From Chitinophagales bacterium (GTDB lineage Bacteria; Bacteroidota; Bacteroidia; Chitinophagales; UBA10324), in assembly GCA_025057275.1 (NCBI GenBank), contig JANWXQ010000094.1, positions 1 to 64,000 of the forward strand: a DNA stretch of 64,000 bases. The letters run 5' to 3'. This document shows positions 27,710-36,259 of this stretch, piece by piece. A model generated the notes under the pieces. That model was given only the letters and a program-made list of their open reading frames with translations. It was not told where the DNA came from and did no database searches. Numbering within the stretch: position 1 is the first letter of the stretch; every line of letters starts with the position of its first letter. The translations under genes and the position numbers were made by a program.

Positions 27710-29560
27710 ATGGCAAAAATCCCTATTGACCTGCGCAACGCCACCTTGGCGCAGCAGGATGTTATTGTGGGCATTGACCTGGGAACCACCCATTCCCTGA
27801 TTGCCTACATGGATCCGGCCACCCGACGCCCCGTATGCCTTTCCGAAGCCGGCCAGCGCACCCTGGTTCCTTCCATCGTTTATTTCCACTCCGATGGCAG
27901 CATTCTGGTGGGCGACGCTGCACGAAGTCATCTGGCCACCGAGCCCGAACAGACCATTTATTCCGTCAAGCGTCTGATGGGGAAATCCTTTAATGAAATG
28001 TTGCCGCTGCAGCAATACTTCGGCTACCGGCTTGCCCATCAGGAAGGCAACGAACTGGTGCGCATCCGGGTGGGCGATCGGCATTATACCCCCATTGAAC
28101 TTTCTGCCCTGATTCTGCAGGAACTCAAGGCCAGGGCCGAACGCCTACTGAACCGACCCGTGCGTAAAGCCGTTATCACCGTTCCCGCCTATTTCAACGA
28201 TGCGCAACGGCAGGCCACCCGCGATGCTGGAAGGCTGGCCGGCCTGGATGTGTTGCGCATCATCAACGAACCCACATCGGCTGCTCTGGCCTACGGCCTG
28301 GACCGCAAACCCGAAGACGAGCTCATCGCCGTTTACGATCTGGGCGGAGGCACTTTTGACATCAGCCTGCTGCGCATCGGCAAAGGCATTTTTGAAGTGC
28401 TGGCCACCCACGGCGACACTTTCCTGGGTGGCGACGATTTTGACCGTGCCGTGGTGGACCTTTGGCTGCAACGCCATCGACAGCAGGAACGCATTCGTTC
28501 CGACCGCAGCCTGATGCAATCTTTAAGGCTCAAGGCAGAAGAAGCAAAAATTCACCTGACCCAGCACGACCGCTACGAAGGTCGCTTTGAAGACCTTTCG
28601 CTGCACATCAGCAGGGAGGAGCTGGAACAACAGACCCGTCCGCTCATTGATCGAACGCTGGCCAGCGTGCAGCAGGCCCTGCGCGATGCCGGCCTCAAAC
28701 CGCAGGACATTCACCATGTGGTGCTCGTAGGTGGCGCTACCCGCATGCCTGCCGTCAAGGCTGCCGTGGCTGCTTTCTTCAACCGAAAGCCCTATGACGA
28801 ACTCAACCCCGATGAAGTGGTTGCTCTGGGCGCTGCCATTCAGGCCGATGTGCTGGCCGGAAATCAGAAAGAAGTGCTGCTGCTGGATGTTACCCCGCTA
28901 TCGCTGGGCATAGAAACCCTTGGCGGCCTGATGGATGTCCTCATTCCGCGCAACAGCCGCATCCCGACAGCCGCATCCCGCCTGTATACCACTTCGCGCG
29001 ATGGCCAGACACAGCTTCGCATTTCCGTTTTTCAGGGCGAACGCGACCTGGTTAAGGACAACCGCAAACTGGCCGAGTTTATCCTTAGCAACATTCCTGC
29101 TATGCCTGCCGGACTACCTAAGGTGGAAATTACCTTCACCCTGAATGCCGACGGCATCCTGCAGGTGCGCGCCCGCGAATTGCGCAGCAACACCGAGCAA
29201 AGCATTGAGGTCAAGCCGCAGTATGGACTCACCGATCAGCAGATCGAACAAATGCTGGCCGACTCCCTGATGCATGCCCGCGAAGACATGGCGCAACGAA
29301 CCCTGCTGGAAGCAGCTACCGAAGCCCGTCAACTGGTGGCTGCCACTGAAAAATTTATCAAGGCAGCAGCAACCCTGCTTTCCGAACAGGAAAAAGATTC
29401 TCTGATCAGCCTGAACAACCAACTGGCCGAAGCTGCCAACAGCGGCGATGCCGACCGCATCCGTACCCTCATGCATCAGCTCAATGAATATGCCGCCCCT
29501 TATGCCGAAAAACTCATGAACCAGACGCTGAAAGCAGCACTGGAAACCAAAAAAATTTAG
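27710..29560 (+). CDS. hscA: Hsp70 family chaperone, HscA-like
   Basis: A second Hsp70, 616 residues from the ATG at 27710. It has the full ATPase domain ([68 protein letters not shown]) and substrate-binding domain ([16 protein letters not shown]) but only a short lid and no EEVD-like tail. The N-terminal extension before the first phosphate loop, the segment IYSVKRLMGKSFNEM, and the low lid length match HscA, the iron-sulfur cluster chaperone, more than DnaK. No hscB, iscU or iscS lies nearby; the gene follows the sortase by 37 bases and is perhaps co-transcribed with it. HscA function is inferred; a second general DnaK is the alternative. Confidence 0.85.
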   Translation: MAKIPIDLRNATLAQQDVIVGIDLGTTHSLIAYMDPATRRPVCLSEAGQRTLVPSIVYFHSDGSILVGDAARSHLATEPEQTIYSVKRLMGKSFNEMLPLQQYFGYRLAHQEGNELVRIRVGDRHYTPIELSALILQELKARAERLLNRPVRKAVITVPAYFNDAQRQATRDAGRLAGLDVLRIINEPTSAALAYGLDRKPEDELIAVYDLGGGTFDISLLRIGKGIFEVLATHGDTFLGGDDFDRAVVDLWLQRHRQQERIRSDRSLMQSLRLKAEEAKIHLTQHDRYEGRFEDLSLHISREELEQQTRPLIDRTLASVQQALRDAGLKPQDIHHVVLVGGATRMPAVKAAVAAFFNRKPYDELNPDEVVALGAAIQADVLAGNQKEVLLLDVTPLSLGIETLGGLMDVLIPRNSRIPTAASRLYTTSRDGQTQLRISVFQGERDLVKDNRKLAEFILSNIPAMPAGLPKVEITFTLNADGILQVRARELRSNTEQSIEVKPQYGLTDQQIEQMLADSLMHAREDMAQRTLLEAATEARQLVAATEKFIKAAATLLSEQEKDSLISLNNQLAEAANSGDADRIRTLMHQLNEYAAPYAEKLMNQTLKAALETKKI

Positions 29561-29611
29561 TGAGGTGTTGACGGCAGCATTTGCCTATCTTTTGCCAAAC
29601 AACCAGCCGCC

Positions 29612-29896
29612 ATGCGCCTGAATTACCTTTTCACCATAATATTTCTCTTGTTGGCCCTCATTTTCGCCATTCAAAACACCGACGTCATTTCCCTGCATTT
29701 TCTGATTTGGCAGTTCAGTGGTTCGCAGGCCCTTATCGTGGTGTTGATCTTTTTACTGGGTTACGTGTCAGGTTGGCTGTTGCAATGGCCGCGCATCTGG
29801 CGGCGCAATTCTGAAATTCGAAACCTCCGCAAAACCCAATCCTCTACGCTCGAATCGGCGCCTTCGGAATCTTCCGCCGAAAATCCAAAATCGTAA
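29612..29896 (+). CDS. LapA-domain small membrane protein
   Basis: A 94-residue protein with two transmembrane helices (about 4-22 and 41-60) joined by a short loop, FAIQNTDVISLHFLIWQFSGSQALIVVLIFLLGYVSGW, the pattern of the LapA/DUF1049 family (lipopolysaccharide assembly protein A domain). The C-terminal 30 residues are charged then serine-rich and probably cytosolic. E. coli LapA helps control LPS amount; a role here is inferred. It follows the HscA-like gene by 51 bases and converges on a Usp gene four bases beyond its stop. Confidence 0.85.
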   Translation: MRLNYLFTIIFLLLALIFAIQNTDVISLHFLIWQFSGSQALIVVLIFLLGYVSGWLLQWPRIWRRNSEIRNLRKTQSSTLESAPSESSAENPKS

Positions 29897-29900
29897 CTGC

Positions 29901-30791
29901 CTAAGCCTCCAGCTCGGCTACGTCAAACTTTTTGATGTTGATGCTCATGACCGGCACCGGCGACTCGCTGATGATGTTGCGTGCGGAAGAGCCGAACAGC
30001 AACTCGCTGAGCGCAGACTCCTGACCGGTAACGATAAAGATCATATCGCATTCGGTCTTTTCTGCAAACTCCAGCACCGATTCGCTGGGAGCCTGATGCC
30101 GGATGATGTGTGCTTCATACTCGATGCCCAGATCCGCCAACTGACGTTCCACTTCATGCACGCGTCGCGTAATATCGCGCACATCTACGACCAGTTCCTC
30201 AAAAAAAGCCGTTACGGCAAGTAACTGAATCTTGGCTCCGAAATACTTTGCCCAGCGAATGGCCACATCAATTTTCTGGGTAGATTCCGGAGTGCTGTCC
30301 AGCGGCACCAGCAAACGCCGTACGTCAAACGATTTGGGTCGTTGCCGCAGGGTGATGATCGGACAGGGCGCATTCTGAATCGTCCGGTAGGCATTGCTGC
30401 CAATCACAAACTTGCCGATGTTGGTAATACCCGAAACGCCCTGCGTGCCCATAACGATGAGCCGCACCTTTTCTTCGGCAGCCACCCGGTCAATTTCGCT
30501 GTGAATTTTTCCAATAGCCACCTGTGAGCGCAGCCGTACACCCGCCAAATGGGTGTTTTCCTGCTGGATTTCCTGAAACTTTTGTTGGATGCCTTTTTCA
30601 ATGATTTCGGTAAAGTCAAACCGAAAATCCAGCCCTGTATTCTGCGGATACGACTCCACCACATGCAGCAACAACAATTCTGCATCTTCGGCCCGGGCCA
30701 GATGCGCTGCATAATCCAACGCTGCCAACGACAAATCAGAAAAATCGGTAGGAACCAATACCTTTTTGACGGAAATAGTCTTTGATGACAT
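29901..30791 (-). CDS. Tandem-domain universal stress protein (UspA family)
   Basis: A 296-residue two-domain Usp. Domain 1 (about 1-150) carries VLVPTDFSDLSLAAL and the nucleotide-binding pattern in VMGTQGVSGITNIGKFVIGSNA; domain 2 (about 155-296) ends in the Usp-like SALSELLFGSSARNIISESPVPVMS with a glycine-serine loop. Both ATP sites look plausible, unlike the Usp at 4896-5723, whose second domain is degenerate. It is a single-gene unit with its own TACCTTTG -7 element 26 bases before the start and is divergent from a nucleoside phosphorylase gene. Function beyond stress adaptation cannot be assigned. Confidence 0.9.
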   Translation of the reverse strand: MSSKTISVKKVLVPTDFSDLSLAALDYAAHLARAEDAELLLLHVVESYPQNTGLDFRFDFTEIIEKGIQQKFQEIQQENTHLAGVRLRSQVAIGKIHSEIDRVAAEEKVRLIVMGTQGVSGITNIGKFVIGSNAYRTIQNAPCPIITLRQRPKSFDVRRLLVPLDSTPESTQKIDVAIRWAKYFGAKIQLLAVTAFFEELVVDVRDITRRVHEVERQLADLGIEYEAHIIRHQAPSESVLEFAEKTECDMIFIVTGQESALSELLFGSSARNIISESPVPVMSINIKKFDVAELEA

Positions 30792-30817
30792 GCTTGAACG
30801 CTTCTATTTTTCGGCGA

Positions 30818-30825
30818 CAAAGGTA
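30818..30825 (-). promoter_or_regulatory. -7 promoter element upstream of the second Usp gene
   Basis: Minus-strand TACCTTTG matches TAnnTTTG exactly, 26 bases before the ATG at 30791. Confidence 0.5.
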
Positions 30826-30848
30826 CACGTTGAACCCGCAACCCGACG

Positions 30849-31718
30849 ATGGAAGCCAGTGAACTTATCGTAACCCCGCGCGGATCGGTTTATCATCTGG
30901 ATCTGCGTCCCGAAGAGCTGGCTCCGATAGTGATTCTGGTGGGCGATCCCGATCGCGTGGCTCTGGTTTCTTCCCGATTTGATAGCGTTGAACTGAAGCG
31001 ACAGCACCGCGAATTCATTACCCATACCGGCTATCTGAGCAACCGGCGTATTTCCGTGCTTTCTACAGGCATCGGCACCGACAATGTAGACATCGTACTC
31101 AATGAGCTGGATGCCCTGGTCAATATCGACCTGCAGCGCCGGCAGGAGCAACCGCAAAAGCATTCGCTGACCCTGGTGCGCATCGGCACTTCCGGATCGC
31201 TGCAGCCTGACGTAGCTGTGGATTCGGTTTTGGTATCGGCCATGGCCGTGGGCATGGACAACCTGATGAACTTTTATCAGTTCGGCAACTCCGATAAAGA
31301 AAGACTTGTGCTCAATGCTTTTGTGCAGCACATGCACGTAGAGTATCTGCATTTTCTGCCCTACGTTGCCTCTGCCTCTGATTCCCTGCTGCAGTCCCTG
31401 GGTTACGGTTTGCCACGTGGCCTTACGCTGACCTGTCCGGGTTTTTACGGACCTCAGGGTCGTTCCCTGCGCCTGCCTCTGGCTTTACCGCAGTTATTGG
31501 AAACCGCATCTGCTTTTGAGCACGATCACCTACGGTGTACCAATTTTGAAATGGAAACGGCAGCGCTTTATGCACTGAGTGCTGCCCTTGGCCACCGGGC
31601 CATTTCGTTTAATGCCATTGTGGCCAACCGCATCCTGCGCCAGTTCAGCGACAACCCCGGAAAAACCGTCGAGCAGGCTATTGAACTGGTGCTGCAGCGC
31701 CTGGCTTCCCTGCCTTGA
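30849..31718 (+). CDS. Nucleoside phosphorylase (uridine phosphorylase type)
   Basis: Cytosolic phosphorolysis of a nucleoside to base and sugar 1-phosphate. The 289-residue protein belongs to the PNP/UDP family: VILVGDPDRVALVSSRF near the N-terminus, the phosphate-site STGIGTDNVDIVLNEL, VRIGTSGSLQPDV, and the substrate-site NFEMETAALYAL near 237. The acidic E in MET binds ribose in this family. Its length and the FEMET context favour uridine phosphorylase over purine nucleoside phosphorylase, but specificity is not settled. It is divergent from a Usp gene and converges on hldD with only five bases between stops. It could work with the nucleoside transporter encoded at 14103-15440. Confidence 0.9.
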   Translation: MEASELIVTPRGSVYHLDLRPEELAPIVILVGDPDRVALVSSRFDSVELKRQHREFITHTGYLSNRRISVLSTGIGTDNVDIVLNELDALVNIDLQRRQEQPQKHSLTLVRIGTSGSLQPDVAVDSVLVSAMAVGMDNLMNFYQFGNSDKERLVLNAFVQHMHVEYLHFLPYVASASDSLLQSLGYGLPRGLTLTCPGFYGPQGRSLRLPLALPQLLETASAFEHDHLRCTNFEMETAALYALSAALGHRAISFNAIVANRILRQFSDNPGKTVEQAIELVLQRLASLP

Positions 31719-31723
31719 AGCGC

Positions 31724-32689
31724 TCACCAATAGCGGTTCTTCAGCAGGTATTCGCCCACATAGTCCGCAATTCCTGCTTCCAGCGAATGAAAAGGCTTGG
31801 AATAGCCAAGAGCCAGCAACTTGTCCATCCGGGCCTCGGTATGATACTGATACCACGGACGAATGTCTTCAGGAATATCCACGAAATCCACGCCCGGCTC
31901 CATACCCATGGCCGCAAAGGTGGCAGTGGCCAGATCCAGAAAGGTGCGCGCTTTGCCACTGCCCACATTGAAAATGCCCGATGCAGGCTGGTTGCGGTAC
32001 AACCACCACAGCACATCCACAACATCTTTAACATAAACGAAATCGCGCATTTGCATGCCATCGGCATAATCCGGACGGTGGCTGCGGAATAGCGTCATGC
32101 GCCGCCGCTTGCGGATTTCGTTAAATCCGTGAAACACCACCGAGGCCATGCGCCCCTTGTGGTATTCATTGGGCCCGAACACATTAAAAAATTTTAATCC
32201 CCACCAGTGGGGTGGTCGCTCCTGCTGCGTCAGCACCCATTTGTCAAAAGCATGCTTGGATTTACCGTACGGATTAAGGGGCTTCAGTTGCGGCAGCAGC
32301 GATTCGTCGTCATCGTAACCGAGTTCGCCGGCTCCGTAGGTCGCTGCCGTCGAGGCATACACCAGCGGAATCCGGTACCGCACGCAGCGGTTCCATAATT
32401 CCACCGAATACTTCAGGTTCAGCCGGTTGAATACGTTGGGGTCCTGTTCCGTGGTATCCGTCCGGGCGCCCAGGTGAAAAATAAACTCTACCGACTCGTA
32501 CTGCAGATCCAGCCAGCGCAAAAAGGCTTCACGATCCTGCAGGTTCAGAAAACGCTTGGTGGCGTAATTGCCCTGCTTGGCCGGCGAAGAAAAATCATCT
32601 ACCGCCAGAATATGATAAATGCCTTCTGCATTGAGGCGTGCCAACAGGCCACTGCCGATGAATCCTGCTGCTCCGGTAATGACAATCAT
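31724..32689 (-). CDS. hldD: ADP-L-glycero-D-manno-heptose 6-epimerase
   Basis: Extended short-chain dehydrogenase of 321 residues that makes the L-glycero heptose donor for LPS core. It has the NAD(P) motif TGAAGFIGSGL at 5-15, the catalytic YGKSK (in NPYGKSKHAFD near 140), and signature segments FHLGARTDTTE, YASTAATYGAG, GLKFFNVFGPNEYHKGRMASVV and MQMRDFVYVKDVV that are characteristic of HldD/RfaD. It is 15 bases upstream of nothing else of the pathway; ychF is the neighbour on the same strand. Presence of an LPS core heptose is implied; glycerol-type epimerase alternatives are less likely. Confidence 0.93.
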   Translation of the reverse strand: MIVITGAAGFIGSGLLARLNAEGIYHILAVDDFSSPAKQGNYATKRFLNLQDREAFLRWLDLQYESVEFIFHLGARTDTTEQDPNVFNRLNLKYSVELWNRCVRYRIPLVYASTAATYGAGELGYDDDESLLPQLKPLNPYGKSKHAFDKWVLTQQERPPHWWGLKFFNVFGPNEYHKGRMASVVFHGFNEIRKRRRMTLFRSHRPDYADGMQMRDFVYVKDVVDVLWWLYRNQPASGIFNVGSGKARTFLDLATATFAAMGMEPGVDFVDIPEDIRPWYQYHTEARMDKLLALGYSKPFHSLEAGIADYVGEYLLKNRYW

Positions 32690-32704
32690 GTTGAGGTATG
32701 GCTA

Positions 32705-33802
32705 TTAAACATTAAACAGAAAATGAATAACATCGCCGTCGTGCACCACGTAATCCCGACCTTCCGTACGGAGTTTGCCCGCCTGCCGGCAGGCGGCTTC
32801 CGATCCGCAGGCCACAAAATCGTCGTAAGCGATGACTTCAGCACGGATAAATCCTCTTTCAAAGTCGGAATGGATTACCCCACCGGCCCGCTGGGCTGTT
32901 GTGCCCTCCGTTACCGTCCAGGCCCTGACTTCTTTGGGACCGGCGGTAAAAAAGGTTACGTAGCGCAACAGGCGGTATGCTGAACGAATCAGCCGGTGGA
33001 GCGCCGGTTCCGTTAATCCGGCTGCCTGAAGAAATGCCTGTCGGTCAGCCGCATCGTCCAGCCTTACGATTTCCGCTTCCATAGCCACGCTAAGCACCAG
33101 CAGCTCTGACCCTTCGGCTTCCACCAGAGGCTTCAGGCGTTCCACATAGGCATTGCCTCTGGCTGCATCTTCTTCGGACACATTGCAGACATACAGCACC
33201 GGCTTATCGGTCAGCAGATTCAACTCACCGAGGCGTTGCCGTTGCTCTACGGAAAGCACCAGGCTGCGCACCGGCTGTCCGGCCTGCAAATGCCGTTCAC
33301 AGGCCAACAACAGTTCGGCCAGTTGCTGATGCTCGCGGTCACCCAACTGCACGGCACGCTCCAGCCGCTGGCGGCGCCGGCTGACCGTTTCCAGATCGCG
33401 CAGCTGCAGCTCCAGATCCACAATTTCTTTGTCGCGCAGGGGATCCACAGAGCCTCCGACATGCGACACCTGCTCAGCGTCAAAACACCGCAACACGTGA
33501 ATGAGGGCATGCACGTTGCGGATATGGTCAAGAAACTGATTACCCAGACCTTCCCCCTGGCTGGCACCTTTTACCAGCCCGGCAATGTCCACCACTTCCA
33601 GCGTCGTGGGCGTGCATTGCTTCGGCTTTACCAGCCGGCACAATTGCCTGAGCCGTTCATCGGGCACTTCTGCAATGCCGTGGTTGGGTTCAATGGTGCA
33701 AAACGGAAAGTTGGCCGCAACTGCTCCGGCCTGGGTCAATGCATTAAACAAGGTGGATTTTCCGACGTTCGGAAGGCCAACAATGCCGCAACGCAATCCC
33801 AT
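32705..33802 (-). CDS. ychF: Ribosome-binding ATPase/GTPase YchF (Obg family)
   Basis: A 365-residue P-loop NTPase, known to prefer ATP and to bind ribosomes. Motifs: G1 GLPNVGKSTLFNAL (8-21), G3 DIAGLVKGASQGEGLGNQFL, the NVSE variant in place of NKxD in LYVCNVSEEDA, and the C-terminal TGS domain (FFTAGPKEVRAWTV... GDVIHFLFNV). The C-terminal FNV ending is the family's conserved finish. A TATTTTTG -7 element stands seven bases before the start, so the mRNA may be leaderless. Function in translation quality control or stress is inferred from the family. Confidence 0.97.
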   Translation of the reverse strand: MGLRCGIVGLPNVGKSTLFNALTQAGAVAANFPFCTIEPNHGIAEVPDERLRQLCRLVKPKQCTPTTLEVVDIAGLVKGASQGEGLGNQFLDHIRNVHALIHVLRCFDAEQVSHVGGSVDPLRDKEIVDLELQLRDLETVSRRRQRLERAVQLGDREHQQLAELLLACERHLQAGQPVRSLVLSVEQRQRLGELNLLTDKPVLYVCNVSEEDAARGNAYVERLKPLVEAEGSELLVLSVAMEAEIVRLDDAADRQAFLQAAGLTEPALHRLIRSAYRLLRYVTFFTAGPKEVRAWTVTEGTTAQRAGGVIHSDFERGFIRAEVIAYDDFVACGSEAACRQAGKLRTEGRDYVVHDGDVIHFLFNV

Positions 33803-33809
33803 GCGGCGG

Positions 33810-33817
33810 CAAAAATA
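33810..33817 (-). promoter_or_regulatory. -7 promoter element upstream of ychF
   Basis: Minus-strand TATTTTTG matches TAnnTTTG exactly, seven bases before the ATG at 33802. Confidence 0.5.
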
Positions 33818-33847
33818 GGTGCCGGAACCCGCTGCGCCCTCCGGTGT

Positions 33848-34267
33848 TCACCACCGCAGTTCCTCTTCCCCCTCGGAGTGCTGCGACGAAGGGGGGGGTT
33901 CTTCCTCTGATTGGGATCGTTCATCAGGGGCATCAGCGTTTCCTCCGGCCGGGCGTTCCTCATCGTTGCTGCCGGCAGCCGGTTCATCGTAGGCATCAAA
34001 ATCAAAATCCGGCATCAGTTGGGTACGCATGTGTTCAAACGTTTCATTAAACGTTTGAAGGAATTTTTTCAGATCTTCTTTATACAAAAAAATCTTATAT
34101 CGTTCATAGGTAGCATCCGGTCGTTTTTTGCTTTCGGTGATGACCAGAAAATAATCGTTGCTTTTTGCCGGACGAACGTCAAAAAAATATGTCCGGCGCC
34201 TGCCTGCCCGAAACCGACGGGTAAAAACGCTTTCAGCTTTGGAACTGTCCTTTTTGCCCTTTTCCAC
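33848..34267 (-). CDS. DUF3276 PUR-alpha-like nucleic-acid-binding protein
   Basis: A 139-residue protein starting at GTG. Residues about 12-85 (SVFTRRFRAGRRRTYFFDVR... DYFLVITESKKRPD... YERYKIFLYKEDLKKFL) match the DUF3276 family, a bacterial single PUR repeat known to bind single-stranded DNA or RNA. The C-terminal 50 residues are strongly acidic and low in complexity (runs of E, D, S and P), as in other members. It is cytosolic and not operonic with a partner: a TTTG-N19-TATATTTG promoter precedes it. The physiological role is not known to me. Confidence 0.88.
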   Translation of the reverse strand: MEKGKKDSSKAESVFTRRFRAGRRRTYFFDVRPAKSNDYFLVITESKKRPDATYERYKIFLYKEDLKKFLQTFNETFEHMRTQLMPDFDFDAYDEPAAGSNDEERPAGGNADAPDERSQSEEEPPPSSQHSEGEEELRW

Positions 34268-34293
34268 TTAGAAAAATTTTAATGATACCTCAG

Positions 34294-34324
34294 CAAATAT
34301 ACCAGAATCACTATCCAATTCAAA
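34294..34324 (-). promoter_or_regulatory. Full -33/-7 promoter of the DUF3276 gene
   Basis: On the minus strand TTTG (34324-34321), a 19-base spacer and TATATTTG (34301-34294), an ideal Bacteroidota housekeeping promoter. It overlaps the stop codon of the upstream ABC gene and lies 26 bases before the GTG start. Confidence 0.7.
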
Positions 34325-36122
34325 CAGGAACTACCCCGGCCTTTTGTTCCATTGCCTGTTTCTGATGTAACAGATAATAAATGCCGCGCCGTTGCAAGAG
34401 CGCCTCGTGCGTGCCCTGTTCGGCCAGCCGCCCCTGGTGGAGCACGAAAATCCGGTCAAAGGCCAGTGTGGTGAAAATGCGGTGGGTCACCACTACGGTG
34501 GTTTTGCCGGTAGCATAGCGATGCAGCTGCTCCAGCAGCCGCGCTTCGGTTTCGGCATCCACCGCAGAGAAACAATCATCCAGCAGCAGCAACTGCGGGT
34601 GGGTAATCAGCGTGCGCGCCAGCGCCAAGCGCTGCTTCTGCCCGCCGGAAAGGGTAAGACCCCGTTCACCGATCTGCGTCTGAAACTGACGCGGCATGTG
34701 CATGATGTCTTCCAGGATACTGGCCTGCCGGGCAGCCTCCTGCACCTGTTGTTCCGTATAGCGATCGGTTCCTGAAAACGCAATGTTGTGGTAGATGGTG
34801 TCGGAAAACAATACCACATCCTGAGGCATGTAACCGATGTGCCGGCGCAGATGATCCAAGGCATAATCCTGCAGGGGAATGCCATCCAAAAGAATCCGGC
34901 CCCGGGTAGGATCATAAAACCGCGGCAACAACTGAAGCAAGGTGGTTTTGCCGCTGCCGGTAAGGCCCATCAGGGCTACCCGTTCGCCGGGTTCAATGTC
35001 CAGGCTGACATCGTGCAACGCTTCAATGCCGCTGTGCGGATACGTGAACGACACCTGCTCCAACCTCACGGCCCCCGAAATCGGTTTTCGGATGATTCCC
35101 CGGTTGCGAACCACAGGCTGCTGCGCCAGAAATTCGTTGATGCGCTTTTGTGAAGCCGCCGCGCGCTGCACCAAGGCCATCACCCAACCGACCGAAGCAA
35201 TCGGCCACGTCAGCATGTTGATATAGATAACAAATTCAGCTATGTTTCCGGCTGTTACCGTTCCCTGCATCACCTGCCACCCGCCCACCAGCACGGTCAG
35301 CAACGTGCTCAACCCGACCAGAAGCAGGATCAGCGGATGATACCATGCTTCCACGCGGGCCAGGCTCATCGTGTTCTGACGATAGGCTTCCGCTTCATGC
35401 GCAAACCGCTGGCTCATGGCCGGCTGAAGACCCAGGCCCTGAATGACCCTGATGCCTGCATAACATTCCTGCGCCCAGGTGGTTAACCGGCCCAATTGCT
35501 GCTGGATTCGTTCGCTTTTCAGATGAATGATGCGACTGACCTGATAGATACCTACCCCGAGTACCGGCAACGGCAACAAGGTGTACAGCGTCAGCCGGGC
35601 ATCTACCTGAATCATGGTGGCCGTTACCAGCACAAACAATACCAGCAGGTTGAGCGAATACATCAATGCCGGACCGGTGTACATACGCACACGCGATACG
35701 TCTTCCGTCAGCCGCGACATCAGATCCCCCGTGCTGTGCGTCTTGTAAAATTCCAGGTCGAGACGCTGACTATGGGCATACAATTCGTTCTTCTGATCGT
35801 ATTCAATGAGCCGCGACATGACAATTAAGGTCTGCCGCATCAGAAACATAAACAGCCCGCGGCCAATGGCTACCAGCAGCACCAGGGCAGCAAAGCCGAT
35901 TAACGTCAGGCTCAGACCACCCACAAAAGCCTGCCGGCTTTCCGCATCGGAGAAATAGCCGGCATAAGCCGAATAGTGAATCACTGCATCAATGGCCTGC
36001 CTGACCAGCTGCGGGGCATAAACAGCCAACAGGTTGGCCAGAATGACAAATGCGGTTCCCCATAGCAATCGCCATCGATAGCGATACAAGTAGGGATTTA
36101 ATTGCCGCAATTCCTTCACCAC
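34320..36122 (-). CDS. ABC transporter, fused permease and ATP-binding (MsbA/MdlB-like)
   Basis: An inner-membrane ABC exporter half-transporter of about 600 residues. An N-terminal six-helix membrane domain (about 1-315) precedes an ATPase domain with Walker A GLTGSGKTTLL, Q-loop YMPQDVVLFS, signature LSGGQKQRLALAR, Walker B LLLDDCFSAVDA and the switch histidine in VVVTHRI. It would work as a homodimer or with a partner encoded elsewhere. The reading frame is open to a GTG at 36209, but the GTG at 36122 (VKELRQLNPYLYRYRW) gives the usual spacing to the first helix and follows a TTGGGTTTG near-consensus element, so I use it. The substrate could be lipid, LPS precursor or drug; it cannot be told. 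Confidence 0.92.
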   Translation of the reverse strand: MVKELRQLNPYLYRYRWRLLWGTAFVILANLLAVYAPQLVRQAIDAVIHYSAYAGYFSDAESRQAFVGGLSLTLIGFAALVLLVAIGRGLFMFLMRQTLIVMSRLIEYDQKNELYAHSQRLDLEFYKTHSTGDLMSRLTEDVSRVRMYTGPALMYSLNLLVLFVLVTATMIQVDARLTLYTLLPLPVLGVGIYQVSRIIHLKSERIQQQLGRLTTWAQECYAGIRVIQGLGLQPAMSQRFAHEAEAYRQNTMSLARVEAWYHPLILLLVGLSTLLTVLVGGWQVMQGTVTAGNIAEFVIYINMLTWPIASVGWVMALVQRAAASQKRINEFLAQQPVVRNRGIIRKPISGAVRLEQVSFTYPHSGIEALHDVSLDIEPGERVALMGLTGSGKTTLLQLLPRFYDPTRGRILLDGIPLQDYALDHLRRHIGYMPQDVVLFSDTIYHNIAFSGTDRYTEQQVQEAARQASILEDIMHMPRQFQTQIGERGLTLSGGQKQRLALARTLITHPQLLLLDDCFSAVDAETEARLLEQLHRYATGKTTVVVTHRIFTTLAFDRIFVLHQGRLAEQGTHEALLQRRGIYYLLHQKQAMEQKAGVVPV

Positions 36123-36211
36123 CCGACGGATTGAGCCAGCAAGAGCACGAAGTTGACTATTTTGCCCCAAACCCAAGGATGGGCCGGTCTGCTGCCTGCA
36201 AAAAATCACCC

Positions 36212-36219
36212 TACCTTTG
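36212..36219 (+). promoter_or_regulatory. -7 promoter element upstream of leucine dehydrogenase
   Basis: TACCTTTG matches TAnnTTTG exactly and ends 40 bases before the ATG at 36260, leaving a leader of about 35 bases. Confidence 0.5.
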
Positions 36220-36259
36220 TCGGGTCTGCATTCGGTCTTAGACAGAAAAAAACAATGAT

